Assembly (NCBI RefSeq): GCF_022437945.1
Contig: NZ_CP092535.1
Location: 3,658,001 to 3,722,000, forward strand
Origin: Nocardioides sp. TF02-7
GTDB lineage: Bacteria > Actinomycetota > Actinomycetes > Propionibacteriales > Nocardioidaceae
Direction of reading: 5' to 3'
DNA length: 64,000 nucleotides
This document shows, one piece after another, positions 48,194 through 57,563 of the stretch. The notes under the pieces are model-generated. The model saw only the letters and a program-made list of their open reading frames with translations. It was not told where the DNA came from and made no database searches. The position numbers were made by a program, and so were the translations under genes. Within the stretch, counting starts at the first letter, position 1. Every line of letters begins with the position of its first letter.

Positions 48194-49135
48194 CCGAGTC
48201 ACTGACCTGTGGCATCGACATCGGCGGCACCAAGATCGCGGGAGCGGTCGTGGACGAGTCCGGCGAGATCCGCGCGGAGTCGCGCGTCGAGTCGCCGGCG
48301 ACCGATCCCGACGCCATCGAGCAGGCCGTCGCCCGCCTCGTGGGCGAGCTCGGCGCCACCACGCCCGTCGCGGCGGTCGGCGTCGGCGCAGCGGGCTACA
48401 TCGCCGCCGACCGGTCGACGGTGCTGTTCGCCCCCAACATCGCGTGGCGCGACGAGCCGCTCGGCGCCGACCTCGGCCGGCTCCTCGACCTGCCGGTCGT
48501 CGTCGAGAACGACGCCAACGCCGCAGCGTGGGGGGAGTTCCGCCACGGCGCCGGCCGCGACGTCGACGACCAGCTGATGGTCACCGTCGGCACCGGCGTC
48601 GGGGGGCGGCATCATCGTCGACGGCCGGCTGCTGCGCGGCGGCTTCGGCTGCGGCGCGGAGATCGGCCACCTGTGCCTCGTTCCCGACGGGCGGCTGTGC
48701 GGCTGCGGCAACTACGGCTGCCTGGAGCAGTACGGCTCCGGGTCGGCGCTCGTGCGGTCGGCCCGGGAGGCCGCCGCCGGCTCGACGCTCGCCCGCGACC
48801 TGCTGGAGCGGGCCGGCGGCGACGTCGCAGGCATCACGGGGCCGCTCATCACCGAGGCGGCCCAGGACGGCGACAAGTTCGCGGTCGAGCAGCTCGAGCA
48901 GCTGGGGGAGTGGCTCGGCCAGGGCATCGCCTCGCTCGTCGCCGTGCTCGACCCGGCGGTCATCGTGATCGGCGGCGGCGTCAGCGCGGCCGGCGACCTC
49001 CTGGTCGACCCGGTGCGCGACTCCTTCCAGCGGCACCTCACCGGCCGCGGCCACCGCCCCGAGGCGGAGGTCCGGCTCGCCGAGCTCGGCAACCGCGCCG
49101 GCGTGATCGGCGCCGCCGACCTGGCCCGCAGCTGA
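48190..49135 (+). CDS. glk: ROK-family glucokinase, one frameshift
   Basis: Phosphorylates glucose. CGIDIGGTKIAGAVVDESG (ATP phosphate 1), VVENDANAAAWGE (catalytic Asp), ROK zinc signature GCGNYGCLEQYGSG and GGGVSAAGDLL (adenosine). A G6 run at 48601-48606 holds one extra G; corrected length 314, normal for actinobacterial glucokinase. GTG 48190 overlaps the previous stop. The next gene, also ROK, overlaps by one base (TGATG). Confidence 0.9.
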
Positions 49136-50052
49136 TGCACGTCGGCGTCGACGTCGGCGGCACGAAGGTCCTCGCCGTCCGGCTGGCCGACCAGCCCGCG
49201 GCGGACGGACAGGTCGTCGTCGCCGCGTCGGCCCAGGTCCCGATGCCCGGGCGCGACGCCCCCGACGCCGCCGTGGAGGCAGCGGTCGCGAAGGCCGTCC
49301 ACGAGGCCACCGACGGCCGGACGCCGACCGCCGTCGGCCTGTCGTCGGCCGGCCTAGTCGACCGCGACGGAGAGCGCGTGCGATTCGCCGCGCACCTGCC
49401 GTGGCGCGACGCGCCCGTCCGGTCCCGGGTCGAGGAGCTCGTCGGCGCGCCGGTGAGCCTCGACAACGACGCCAACTGCGCGGCCCTCGCCGAGGTCACC
49501 GCCGGCGCCGCCCGCGGTGCCTCCTCGGCCGTGCTGGTCACGGTCGGCACCGGGATCGGCGGCGCCCTGGTGATCGACGGCCGGGTGGTCCGCGGCGCCA
49601 ACGGGATGGCCGGCGAGTTCGGCCACATGCAGGTCGTGCCCGACGGGTTGCCGTGCGAGTGCGGGCTGCGCGGCTGCTGGGAGCAGTACGCGAGCGGCCG
49701 CGCCCTCGAGCGGGTGATGCGGGTGTCGCTGGGGTCCCACCTCGACGGTCCGGAGGTCGCGGCCAGCGCCCGCGGCGGCGACCCCCTCGCGCGCCAGGCG
49801 TTCGCGTCGGTGGGCACGTGGCTGGGCGTCGGCGTGGCCGGCCTGGTGTCGGCGTTCGACCCGGCGGTCGTCGTCATCGGCGGCGGCGTCTCCGCCGTGG
49901 GCGATCTCCTCCTCGAGCCGGCCCGGCGCTGCCTGCTCGACGCGCTCCAGGGCGCCGAGCACCGGCAGGTCCCGCCGCTGGTGCCGACCCGGTTCGGGCC
50001 GGAGGCGAGCGCCGTGGGCGCGGCTTTGCTCGCGCGCGACGGGCGCGGCTAG
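49135..50052 (+). CDS. Second ROK-family sugar kinase
   Basis: 305 residues, intact. MHVGVDVGGTKVLAVRLAD, VSLDNDANCAALAE (catalytic Asp), GHMQVVPDGLPCECGLRGCWEQYASG (ROK zinc site), VVVIGGGVSAVGDLL. About the same length as its neighbour, so a tandem duplication with divergence is likely. Substrate could be glucose, N-acetyl sugar or another hexose; not decidable from sequence alone. Confidence 0.88.
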   Translation: MHVGVDVGGTKVLAVRLADQPAADGQVVVAASAQVPMPGRDAPDAAVEAAVAKAVHEATDGRTPTAVGLSSAGLVDRDGERVRFAAHLPWRDAPVRSRVEELVGAPVSLDNDANCAALAEVTAGAARGASSAVLVTVGTGIGGALVIDGRVVRGANGMAGEFGHMQVVPDGLPCECGLRGCWEQYASGRALERVMRVSLGSHLDGPEVAASARGGDPLARQAFASVGTWLGVGVAGLVSAFDPAVVVIGGGVSAVGDLLLEPARRCLLDALQGAEHRQVPPLVPTRFGPEASAVGAALLARDGRG

Positions 50053-50076
50053 CCGGCAGAGGGGCGCCCGCGGGCG

Positions 50077-50555
50077 CTAGAGCACCGCTCCGTCGTCCCA
50101 CGGGTCCCGCGGCGAGCCGGGCAGCCGGACGACCAGGTAGAGGAACCCGCCGACGAAGGCGGCGGCGAGCAGCAGGCCCGCCCACGACGGGATGCTCACG
50201 CCGGCCGCGACCAGCACGACGACGAGCGCCGGCACACCCAGGACACCGAGCCACGCCAGCAGCCGGTCGGTCGGCGGGCGGGGGGATCGGGGGGTGGCGT
50301 CGGCGGCACGAACTGCTCGTCGGGCGGCACCTGGTCCGCCGGGTCGGTGTCGCCACCGCGCGTCCCGCCCGCCCCGTCGGGGCCGTCGGAGACGTCGGCG
50401 CCGCCGCTCCCGGCGTACGACGGCCGCCCGGTCGAGGCCGCCGGGGCGTCCGGTCCGTCGTCCTCGGGCCCGAGGACCGCACGCTCGCCGAAGTTCTCGA
50501 CGATCCGCTGCCACTCGCGCTCGTGGGCGAGTGCCTCGTCGTCGTCGCGGGCCAT
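50077..50555 (-). CDS. Small membrane protein with acidic/Pro-rich N terminus, two frameshifts
   Basis: MARDDDEALAHEREWQRIVENFGERAVL, a Gly/Asp/Pro-rich stretch, then two transmembrane helices (LAWLGVLGVPALVVVLVAAGVSI and WAGLLLAAAFVGGFLYLVVRL). Two G6 runs (50280-50285 and 50289-50294) each hold one extra base; corrected length 158. Unknown function; a comparable membrane gene is common beside plsC and the ROK genes in relatives (recollection). ATG at 50553-50555 with TAGCCT 6 nt upstream. Confidence 0.7.
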
Positions 50556-50561
50556 GGCCCC

Positions 50562-50567
50562 AGGCTA
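50562..50567 (-). promoter_or_regulatory. -10 hexamer TAGCCT for the small membrane protein
   Basis: Minus-strand TAGCCT 6 nt before the ATG at 50555, in the 23-bp gap after the alpha/beta hydrolase stop; leaderless pattern. Confidence 0.5.
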
Positions 50568-50578
50568 CGCCGGGGTGG

Positions 50579-51349
50579 TCACACCGCGGCGACCCGAGCG
50601 ACGAACTCCGCCGACCGCTCGAAGATCGTCGGGGCGTCGTTGTCGAGGGTCGCGACGTGGTAGGAGTCGGGGAGCGGGACCACGGTGACGTCGGTGGAGG
50701 AGACCCGCTCGAGGACGAGCGGCTGGGACGCGTCGTCGACGACGTGGTCGACCGCGGAGCGGAAGTAGATCAGCGGCGCCTTCACCTGAGGGAGGTCGGC
50801 CACCAGCGGCCGCCACGCCTGGATCAGCGAGTGGATCGCCTTGAGGGGCGTGCGGGTGTAGCCGTGCTCCTGGACGCCGGCCTTCTTGATGTCGTTGGCG
50901 ATGCCCGGGAACGACGGCACCAGGTGCTTCAGCACCGGCAGCGCCCTGACGTCGAGCCGCTTCGTCGCCACCGCCGGGTTGACGAGCATCACGCCGGCGA
51001 CGTCGTCGGAGCGGTCGGCGGCCAGCCGCAGCACCAGCGCGCCCCCCATCGACAGCCCGCCCACGACGACGGCGTCGTGCTCGGCCCACATCTCGTCGAA
51101 CACCTCGTTGAGGGCGGCGTACCAGTCCGGCCAGCGCTTGGTGTTGAGGTCCTGCCAGGAGGTCGCGTGGCCGGGCAGCAGCGGCACCCGCACGCCGTAG
51201 CCGAGCTCGGCCAGGTGCCGACCCCACGGCCGGATCGAGACCGGCGACCCGGTGAAGCCGTGGCTCAGCAGCACGCCGACCCGGCGTCCGCCGGTCAGCT
51301 CGGGACGCGCGGCGACGGCGAGGGGCTCGGACTCGGGCAGGTGGGCCAT
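50579..51349 (-). CDS. Alpha/beta hydrolase (carboxylesterase/monoacylglycerol-lipase-like)
   Basis: 256 residues, intact. Oxyanion region LLSHGFTGSPVS, nucleophile elbow VVGGLSMGGALVL (GLSMGG), Asp in YFRSAVDHVVDD and His in PDSYHVATLDNDA. Resembles Est30-type carboxylesterases and acylglycerol lipases. Beside plsC (divergent), so lipid turnover is a reasonable guess. ATG at 51347-51349. Confidence 0.88.
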   Translation of the reverse strand: MAHLPESEPLAVAARPELTGGRRVGVLLSHGFTGSPVSIRPWGRHLAELGYGVRVPLLPGHATSWQDLNTKRWPDWYAALNEVFDEMWAEHDAVVVGGLSMGGALVLRLAADRSDDVAGVMLVNPAVATKRLDVRALPVLKHLVPSFPGIANDIKKAGVQEHGYTRTPLKAIHSLIQAWRPLVADLPQVKAPLIYFRSAVDHVVDDASQPLVLERVSSTDVTVVPLPDSYHVATLDNDAPTIFERSAEFVARVAAV

Positions 51350-51375
51350 GGCCGCGATTGTGCACCAGTGTCCGA

Positions 51376-51398
51376 CCTGACCGGTCAGGCACTACGCT
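51376..51398 (+). promoter_or_regulatory. 14-bp palindrome adjoining a -10 hexamer upstream of plsC
   Basis: CCTGACCGGTCAGG (51376-51389) is a perfect palindrome and ends 3 nt before TACGCT (51393-51398). A repressor bound there would cover the promoter spacer. It sits between the divergent hydrolase and plsC genes and could serve both. The regulator is unknown. Confidence 0.4.
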
Positions 51399-51479
51399 TC
51401 GGTCAGCCGGCCCAGGGCGTCCGCCCGGCGGACCGGCGGAGGGTGTGTCCGCGACGGTCTCGGGGAGAGGTGCGGTGGG

Positions 51480-52202
51480 TTGTTCTACTGGTTCCTGAAG
51501 TTCATCGCGCTCGGGCCGCTCCTCCGGCTGGTCTTCCGGCCGCGCGCCGAGGGCGTCGAGAACGTCCCGGCCGAGGGCCCGGCGATCCTGGCGAGCAACC
51601 ACCTGTCCTACGCCGACTGGCTGTTCATGCCGCTGGTGATCCCGCGCAAGGTCAGCTTCGTCGCCAAGGCGGAGTACTTCACCAGCCCCGGGATCAAGGG
51701 CTGGCTGCAGAAGACGTTCTTCAGCGGCACCGGCAACATCCCGATCGACCGGTCCGGCGCCGACGCCGCCGCGGGCGCGTTGCTGTCGGCCAAGCGGGTG
51801 CTCGGCGCCGGTGAGCTGTTCGGCATCTACCCCGAGGGCACCCGGTCGCACGACGGGCGTCTCTACCGCGGCAAGACCGGCATCGCCCGGCTGGCCCTGG
51901 AGACAGGGGTGCCGGTCGTGCCGGTCGCCGTCGTCGGCACCGACGTGGTGGCGCCGCCGGGCAAGAAGTTCGGGCGCTACACCCGGCCGCTCGTCCGGTT
52001 CGGCGAGCCGCTGGACTTCAGCCGCTACGCGGGGATGGAGAACGACCGGTTCATCCTGCGGTCGATCACCGACGAGATCATGTACGAGATCATGCGGCTC
52101 TCCGGGCAGGAGTACGTCGACGTCTACGCCAACCGGGCCAAGGAGGACGCCAAGCGCGGCGACTCCGGCAAGGGCGACGAGCAGCGCCGGCTGGCGTCCT
52201 GA
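51480..52202 (+). CDS. plsC: 1-acyl-sn-glycerol-3-phosphate acyltransferase
   Basis: Makes phosphatidic acid. ILASNHLSYADWLFMP contains the HX4D catalytic motif; FSGTGNIPIDRSG, GIYPEGTRSHDGRLYRGKTG and VPVVPVAVVGTD are the other PlsC blocks. 240 residues. TTG start with GGGGAGAGG upstream. Positional counterpart of Rv2182c. Followed 11 bp later by the MacS-type kinase. Confidence 0.92.
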   Translation: MFYWFLKFIALGPLLRLVFRPRAEGVENVPAEGPAILASNHLSYADWLFMPLVIPRKVSFVAKAEYFTSPGIKGWLQKTFFSGTGNIPIDRSGADAAAGALLSAKRVLGAGELFGIYPEGTRSHDGRLYRGKTGIARLALETGVPVVPVAVVGTDVVAPPGKKFGRYTRPLVRFGEPLDFSRYAGMENDRFILRSITDEIMYEIMRLSGQEYVDVYANRAKEDAKRGDSGKGDEQRRLAS

Positions 52203-52213
52203 CCCTCCGCCCG

Positions 52214-53339
52214 ATGGCCGGTACGGCGACCCGGGCCGCGGTGGCGGTCGAGGACCGGATGTTCCGCGCGCTCGCGGTGCTGCGGGTCGTCGTGCTCCTC
52301 AACGCACTCGTCATCAACGCCTACCGCAACAACTTCGACCACCCGACCGCCGCCTGGGCGTGCCTCGCGCTGATGGTCGCCTGGACGGCGTACGCCATCG
52401 TCACCTACGCCCGTCCGGCCCGCCGCACCTGGCGGCTGCTCGTCGCCGACCTGGCCGTCGCCGCGGGCCTGATGCTCGCGACGCCGGTCGTGAAGGGCCC
52501 GTGGTTCGACGCCACCATCCCGGGGTTCTGGGTGATGGGGGCGCTGATCGCGTGGGCCGTGCGCTACGGCTGGCTCGGCGGACTGGTCGCCGCCGGCGTG
52601 CTCGTCGGCTGCGACCTGACGATCCGCCCGGACTTCGACCAGGGCAACTACGCCAACGTGTTCCTGCTGCTGATCGGCGGGCCGATCGTCGGCTACCTCT
52701 GCGAGTCGCTGCAGCGGATGGCGACCGAGCGCGACCTCGCCGAGCGGGAGGCCGCCGCGGCCGCGGAGCGGGCGCGGCTGGCGCGGGTGGTGCACGACGG
52801 CGTGCTCCAGGTGCTGGCGCTGGTCCAGCGGCGCGGCGCCGAGATCGGCGGGGGAGGCCGAGGAGCTCGGCCGGCTGGCGGGGGAGCAGGAGCAGGCGCT
52901 GCGGACGTTGATCCGCAGTCAGGACGCGGTCACCGCGGACGACCGGGCCGGCGCGGAGGACCTGGCTGCCGCGCTCGGCGCCCTCGCCCCGCGGCCGGGG
53001 GTGCAGGTGGCGCTCCCGGGCGGGGCGGTCGAGCTGCCGGCGCCGGTGGTCGCCGAGCTGGTCGCGGTCGTCGTCGCCTGCCTCGACAACGTCACCCGGC
53101 ACGTCGGGGAGGGCGCTCCGGCGTGGGTGCTGCTGGAGGACCTCGGCGACCGGGTGGCGGTCTCGGTGCGCGACGAGGGCGACGGCATCCCCGAGGGCCG
53201 GCTCGCCGAGGCGCGGGCGGAGGGACGGCTCGGGGTCAGTGGGTCGATCGAGGGCCGGGTGCGCGACCTGGGCGGCACGGCGACGCTCAGCACCGGCCCG
53301 TTCGGCACCGAGTGGGAGGTCGTCGTACCGAAGGGGTGA
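52214..53339 (+). CDS. MacS-type membrane sensor histidine kinase, one frameshift
   Basis: 374 residues after removing one G from 52850-52854. Four or more N-terminal transmembrane helices (ALAVLRVVVLLNALVIN, AAWACLALMVAWTAYAIV, LLVADLAVAAGLMLATPV, GFWVMGALIAWAVRYGWLGGLVAAGVLVG). H-box RLARVVHDGVLQVLALVQRRG; HATPase motifs DNVTRHVG and VRDEGDGIPEG. Partner of the LuxR-type regulator at 53923; a small gene separates them. Confidence 0.88.
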
Positions 53340-53390
53340 GCGGACGCCGCGCGGCTGGACCTCGTCGGCTGTCGCTCCCGACCCGGCCCC

Positions 53391-53396
53391 TACCCT
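53391..53396 (+). promoter_or_regulatory. -10 hexamer TACCCT for the flavin-reductase-like gene
   Basis: TACCCT ends 6 nt before the GTG at 53403, without Shine-Dalgarno. Confidence 0.5.
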
Positions 53397-53402
53397 CGAC
53401 CC

Positions 53403-53908
53403 GTGACGATCCACACCAGCCACCCGTTCGCCGACCCCGAGCCGGATCCCGTCCGGCGGCTGCGCGGCCGGCTGGGCGGCGCGGTCACCCTCTGGTCGGC
53501 AGGGGAGGGCGCGACCGCGGCCGGCCTCACCGTCACCTCGGTGATGGTCGCGATGGGGCCCGCCCCGCGCTGCTGGCGCTGCTCGACCCCGACAGCGACC
53601 TGCTCGCGGAGCTGCGCGACACCGGCCGCGCCGTGGTGCACGTCCTCACCTGGCCCGACCGCCAGCTGGCCGAGGCCTTCGCCGGTACGGCGCCCGCACC
53701 AGGCGGCCCGTTCCGCCAGGCGGAGTTCGTCGCGACGGCGTACGGGCCGCGCCTCGCGACGGCGACCACCTGGGCGGACGTCACGCTCGCGGGCGAGCGG
53801 GAGGTCGGGTGGTCGGTCGAGGTCACCGCGACCCTCGACGCGGTCACGGTCGGCGAGGACGAGCGGCCGCTGCTGCACCGGCGTGGTCGCTTCCGCACCC
53901 TCGACTGA
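53403..53908 (+). CDS. Flavin reductase-like (FMN-binding split-barrel) protein, one frameshift
   Basis: 168 residues. DPVRRLRGRLGGAVTLWSAGEGATAAGLTVTSVMVAMG resembles the FMN-binding start of flavin reductases (xVxTxGxxxxxGLTxSS), and LLDPDSDLLAELRDTGRAVVHVLTWPDRQLAEAFAG follows the same family. One G is missing at 53555-53558. It lies between a sensor kinase and a response regulator, each with its own leaderless promoter. Activity unproved. Confidence 0.72.
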
Positions 53909-53909
53909 A

Positions 53910-53915
53910 TAGGGT
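53910..53915 (+). promoter_or_regulatory. -10 hexamer TAGGGT for the response regulator
   Basis: TAGGGT overlaps the stop of the flavin-reductase-like gene and ends 7 nt before the ATG at 53923. Confidence 0.5.
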
Positions 53916-53922
53916 CGCCGCC

Positions 53923-54598
53923 ATGACCGACCCTCGCGATCCTGGGGACGCCCGTGTGCGCGTGATGATCGTCGACGACCACCCGATGTGGCGCGAGGCG
54001 GTCGAGCGCGACCTGGAGGCCGCCGGGTTCACCGTGGTGGCGACGGCGGCGACCGGGCGGGGAGGCGGTGACGCGGTTCACCGCCACCCGGCCGCAGGTG
54101 GTCGTGCTCGACCTGCAGATCCCGCCGCCGAGCGGCGTCGAGGTCGCCGCCACCGTGCTGCGCGAGGACCCGTCGGCGCGGGTGCTGATCCTCTCCGCGT
54201 CGGGCGAGCAGGACGACGTGCTGGAGGCGGTGAAGGCCGGTGCGACCGGCTACCTGGTCAAGTCGGCGTCGCGCGAGGAGCTGGTCGACGCCGTCCGCCG
54301 GGTCGCCGTCGGCGACAGCGTCTTCACCCCGGGCCTCGCCGGGCTCGTGCTCGGTGAGTTCCGCCGGATGGCCCACGACCCCGAGCCGGCGGCACGTGAC
54401 GGCGAGCAGCTCACCGAGCGGGAGACCGAGGTGCTGAAGATGGTCGCCAAGGGGATGTCCTACAAGCAGATCGCCGAGCGGCTCGTGCTCTCCCACCGCA
54501 CGGTGCAGAACCACGTGCAGAACACCCTCCGCAAGCTGCAGCTCCACAACCGCGTGGAGCTCACCCGCTACGCCATCGAGCAGGGGCTCGACGACTGA
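53923..54598 (+). CDS. NarL/LuxR-type response regulator, one frameshift
   Basis: 224 residues after removing one G from 54059-54062. Receiver: VMIVDDHPMWREAVERDLE, phosphoacceptor in VVVLDLQIPPPSGVEV, LILSASGEQDD, GYLVKSASREEL. LuxR HTH: LTERETEVLKMVAKGMSYKQIAERLVLSHRTVQNHVQNTLRKL. Likely partner of the MacS-type kinase at 52214. Stop and next ATG overlap by one base. Confidence 0.92.
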
Positions 54599-55541
54599 TG
54601 GCCCGGCGCGACGAGACCGACACGGGCGGCCCGGACGACACGGCCGAGCTGCTCGCCGTCGCCGACGAGCTCTACGGCCTGCCGCCCGGCGAGTTCACCG
54701 CAGCCCGCGACGCGAAGGTCAAGGAGCTCAAGGGCACGCCGCTGGCGCCGCGGGTGAAGGCGCTGAAGAAGCCGAGCACGGCGGCATGGGTCGTCGACCT
54801 CCTCGTGCGGCGCGAGGCCGAGCAGGTCGAGCAGCTGCTGAGCGTCGGGGCCGCGCTGCGCGAGGCGCAGGCCGCCATGTCCGCAGGGGAGCTGCGGGCG
54901 CTCACCAAGCAGCGGCGGCAGGTGACCGCCGCGGTGACCCAGCAGGCGCGGCGGCTCGCGGCGGAGGAGGGGCACAAGGTCACGCAGGCCGTCGCCGACC
55001 AGGTGGAGGCGACGCTCACGGCGGCGATGGTCGACGCCCGGTGCGGGCGTGCGGTGCGCAGCGGGATGCTCGTCGGCACCCTGCAGACCACCGGCGTGGA
55101 GGAGGTGCCCGAGGACCGGCTGGCCGCCGCGCTCGCGGTGCCCGAGGCCCTCGGGTTCACCGCCACGCCCCGCGAGGCCCCGGCGCCCGGCCCTCCCGAC
55201 CTGCGGGTGGTGCCCGATCCCGACGCCGAGGCGAAGGCGCGGGCGGCGGCCGAGGACGGCTCGCCGCCGCTGCGGAGGCGCACGTGGAGGCGGAGGCAGC
55301 CCACGCCGAGGCCCTCGCCGACGTCGAGCGCCTGTCCGCGCGGTCGCTGCAGCTGCAGGCCGAGATCGACGAGCTGCGCCGGAGGCTCGCGGAGCTGGAG
55401 ACGGAGCTCGACGAGGTCGACGACGAGCTCGGCGACGCCGAGGACGTGCGCGACGAGGCCGCCGCGACGCTGCGGACGGCGACCGCCGACCGCGACGCCG
55501 CGCAGGCCGCGCTCGACCGGGTCGCCTCGCGCCGGCGGTGA
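54598..55541 (+). CDS. Hypothetical coiled-coil protein (~314 aa), one frameshift
   Basis: N-terminal ADELYGLPPGEFTAARDAKVKELKG and VKALKKPSTAAWVVDLLVRR, an Ala/Arg-rich helical middle, then a long Glu/Leu coiled coil (RLAELETELDEVDDELGDAEDVRDEAA). A base is missing near 55256-55258; adding it joins the parts. No family recognised with confidence; similar Ala/Glu-rich proteins occur in Streptomyces and Nocardioides (recollection). Overlaps the regulator stop (TGATG), so co-transcribed. Confidence 0.68.
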
Positions 55542-55587
55542 CCGGCCGGGCTCCCTCGCGTCAGGGCGGTCCGGGCGCCCCCGGGTG

Positions 55588-56419
55588 TCAGGAGGCCGAC
55601 CACTCCGGCGTCGCGCTCCGGAGCTCGTCGACCACCTTCCGAGCCGTCCAGCCCTCGCCCACGTAGCCCTCGTAATTGAGGCTGCCGACCCAGGCGCCGA
55701 AGTCGTCGTGCCCGAGCGCGCGGGCACGACCGTCGAGCTCGGCCTGCAGCTCCGGGCTGTCGGGCAGCTGGTCCTCCTCGGCCACGACCGGGAACAGCTC
55801 CTCGTGCAGGCCGAGCAGCCGCTCCAGCTCGCGGACCGGCTCGGCGTGGTCGTCGACCCGGAGGTCGACCGCGACGTCGTCGAAGCCGCCGTACCCGGCG
55901 CCCTCCTTCACCACGAGCAGGGCGGCGGACTGCCGGCCACGGCTGTCGCCCCCCGGCGGCGTCACCCGCCGCCAGGGCCGCCAGCAGCCGCCGCGCCAAC
56001 GGGGCGTCGGGGTCGCTGCCATCGAACGCGGCCTGCATCGCGTCGACCACCTCGGGCCCGGTGAGGATGTTGCCCTGGATGGCGTAGCCCTCGCCGCTCA
56101 CGCCGCCGGCCCACTCCAGGCACGCGGAGCCGGTGTACGTCGCGGCGCCGCCGTCGAGGTCGACGACGCCGACCTGGCGGTGGTCGCGGCCCTCGTCCTC
56201 CTCGACCAGCCGCTGCACGGCGACCGACGCCGTGGCTCCTTCGTCGAGGTGCGCGAGCGCGATGCCCTTGTAGGCGACGTTGGCCCAGGCCTGGGTCGCC
56301 ACGGCGCCGACCCCGGCCACGGCGGCGGGCACCGCCGACCCGACCGCGAGGAACTTGGAGGCCACCGCCACGCCCCAGGACTCGCCGTCGGCGGAGCGGG
56401 CCACGATCGAGAACGTCAT
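55588..56419 (-). CDS. DUF1028 family (Ntn-hydrolase-like) protein, one frameshift
   Basis: 276 residues. [31 protein letters not shown] and [14 protein letters not shown] are DUF1028 hallmarks; [23 protein letters not shown] and [13 protein letters not shown] follow. The C6 run 55949-55954 holds one extra C. The family has an Ntn-hydrolase-like fold; activity uncertain. ATG 56417-56419 with TACGGT 7 nt upstream. Confidence 0.85.
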
Positions 56420-56426
56420 GGGCGCC

Positions 56427-56432
56427 ACCGTA
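56427..56432 (-). promoter_or_regulatory. -10 hexamer TACGGT, leaderless DUF1028 gene
   Basis: Minus-strand TACGGT 7 nt before the ATG at 56419, without Shine-Dalgarno. Confidence 0.5.
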
Positions 56433-56515
56433 GCCCCGCCGCGTCACGGTGCCCCGGTCACCTCGGTTTCGCTAGTCTCGCCGTTGATCGTTCCAAGTCG
56501 GAGGGAGACGGGTCC

Positions 56516-57545
56516 ATGCGCGTCGGAGTGCTGACCGGAGGAGGCGACTGCCCCGGGCTCAACGCGGTGATCCGCGCGGTCGTCCGCCGGGGGGTCAAGG
56601 AGTACGGCTTCGAGTTCGTCGGGTTCCGTGACGGCTGGCGGGGGCCCGCTCGAGGGCATCACGATGCCGCTCGGCATCGAGCAGTGCCGCGGCATCCTCC
56701 CGCGGGGCGGCACCATACTGGGCTCCTCGCGCACCAACCCGTTCAAGGTCGAGGACGGCGTGCAGCGGATCAAGGACAACCTCGCCGAGGCCGGTGTCGA
56801 CGCGCTGGTGGCGATCGGCGGCGAGGACACCCTCGGCGTCGCCACCAAGCTCGCCGACCTCGGCGTCCAGGTCGTCGGCGTCCCCAAGACGATCGACAAC
56901 GACCTGTCCGGCACCGACTTCACGTTCGGCTTCGACACCGCGGTCAACATCGCGACCGAGGCCATCGACCGGCTGCACACGACGGCGGAGTCCCACCACC
57001 GGGTGCTGGTCGTGGAGGTGATGGGCCGCCACGCCGGCTGGATCGCGCTCCACGCCGGCATCGCGGGCGGGGCCAGCGCCGTGCTGATCCCGGAGGTGCC
57101 GTTCGACATCGACGCGGTCTGCGCCGACGTCGAGACCCGCTTCGAGAGCGAGTACGCCCCGATCATCGTCGTCTCCGAGGGCGCCGTCCCGGCCGACGGC
57201 AGCGGGATGACGCTCGCCAGCGGCGAGAAGGACGCGTTCGGCCACGTGCGGCTCGGTGGCATCGGCGACCGGATCGCCAAGGAGATCGAGCAGCGCACCG
57301 GCAAGGAGGCGCGGGCGGTCGTGCTCGGCCACGTGCAGCGCGGCGGCACGCCGACGGCGTTCGACCGCTGGCTCGCCACCCGGTTCGGCCTGCACGCGAT
57401 CGCCGCGGTCGCCGACGGCGAGTTCGGCGTGATGGTGGCGCTGCGGGGCACCGACATCGTGCGGCTGCCGCTGATCGAGGGCACCGGCGAGCTCAAGGTC
57501 GTGAGCCCGGAGGAGTACGCCGAGGCGGAGGTCTTCTTCGGCTGA
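56516..57545 (+). CDS. 6-phosphofructokinase with pyrophosphate-type active site, one frameshift
   Basis: 342 residues after removing one base near G5 56640-56644. [26 protein letters not shown], then [16 protein letters not shown] where E. coli PfkA has GGDGS (Gly104 here Asp), [21 protein letters not shown] (Gly124 here Lys), [19 protein letters not shown]. Asp104 plus Lys124 is the known signature of PPi-dependent PFK. The enzyme may therefore use PPi and run reversibly. GAGGGAG before the ATG, so not leaderless. Confidence 0.93.
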
Positions 57546-57563
57546 CGGCTGACCGGGGCCGCC

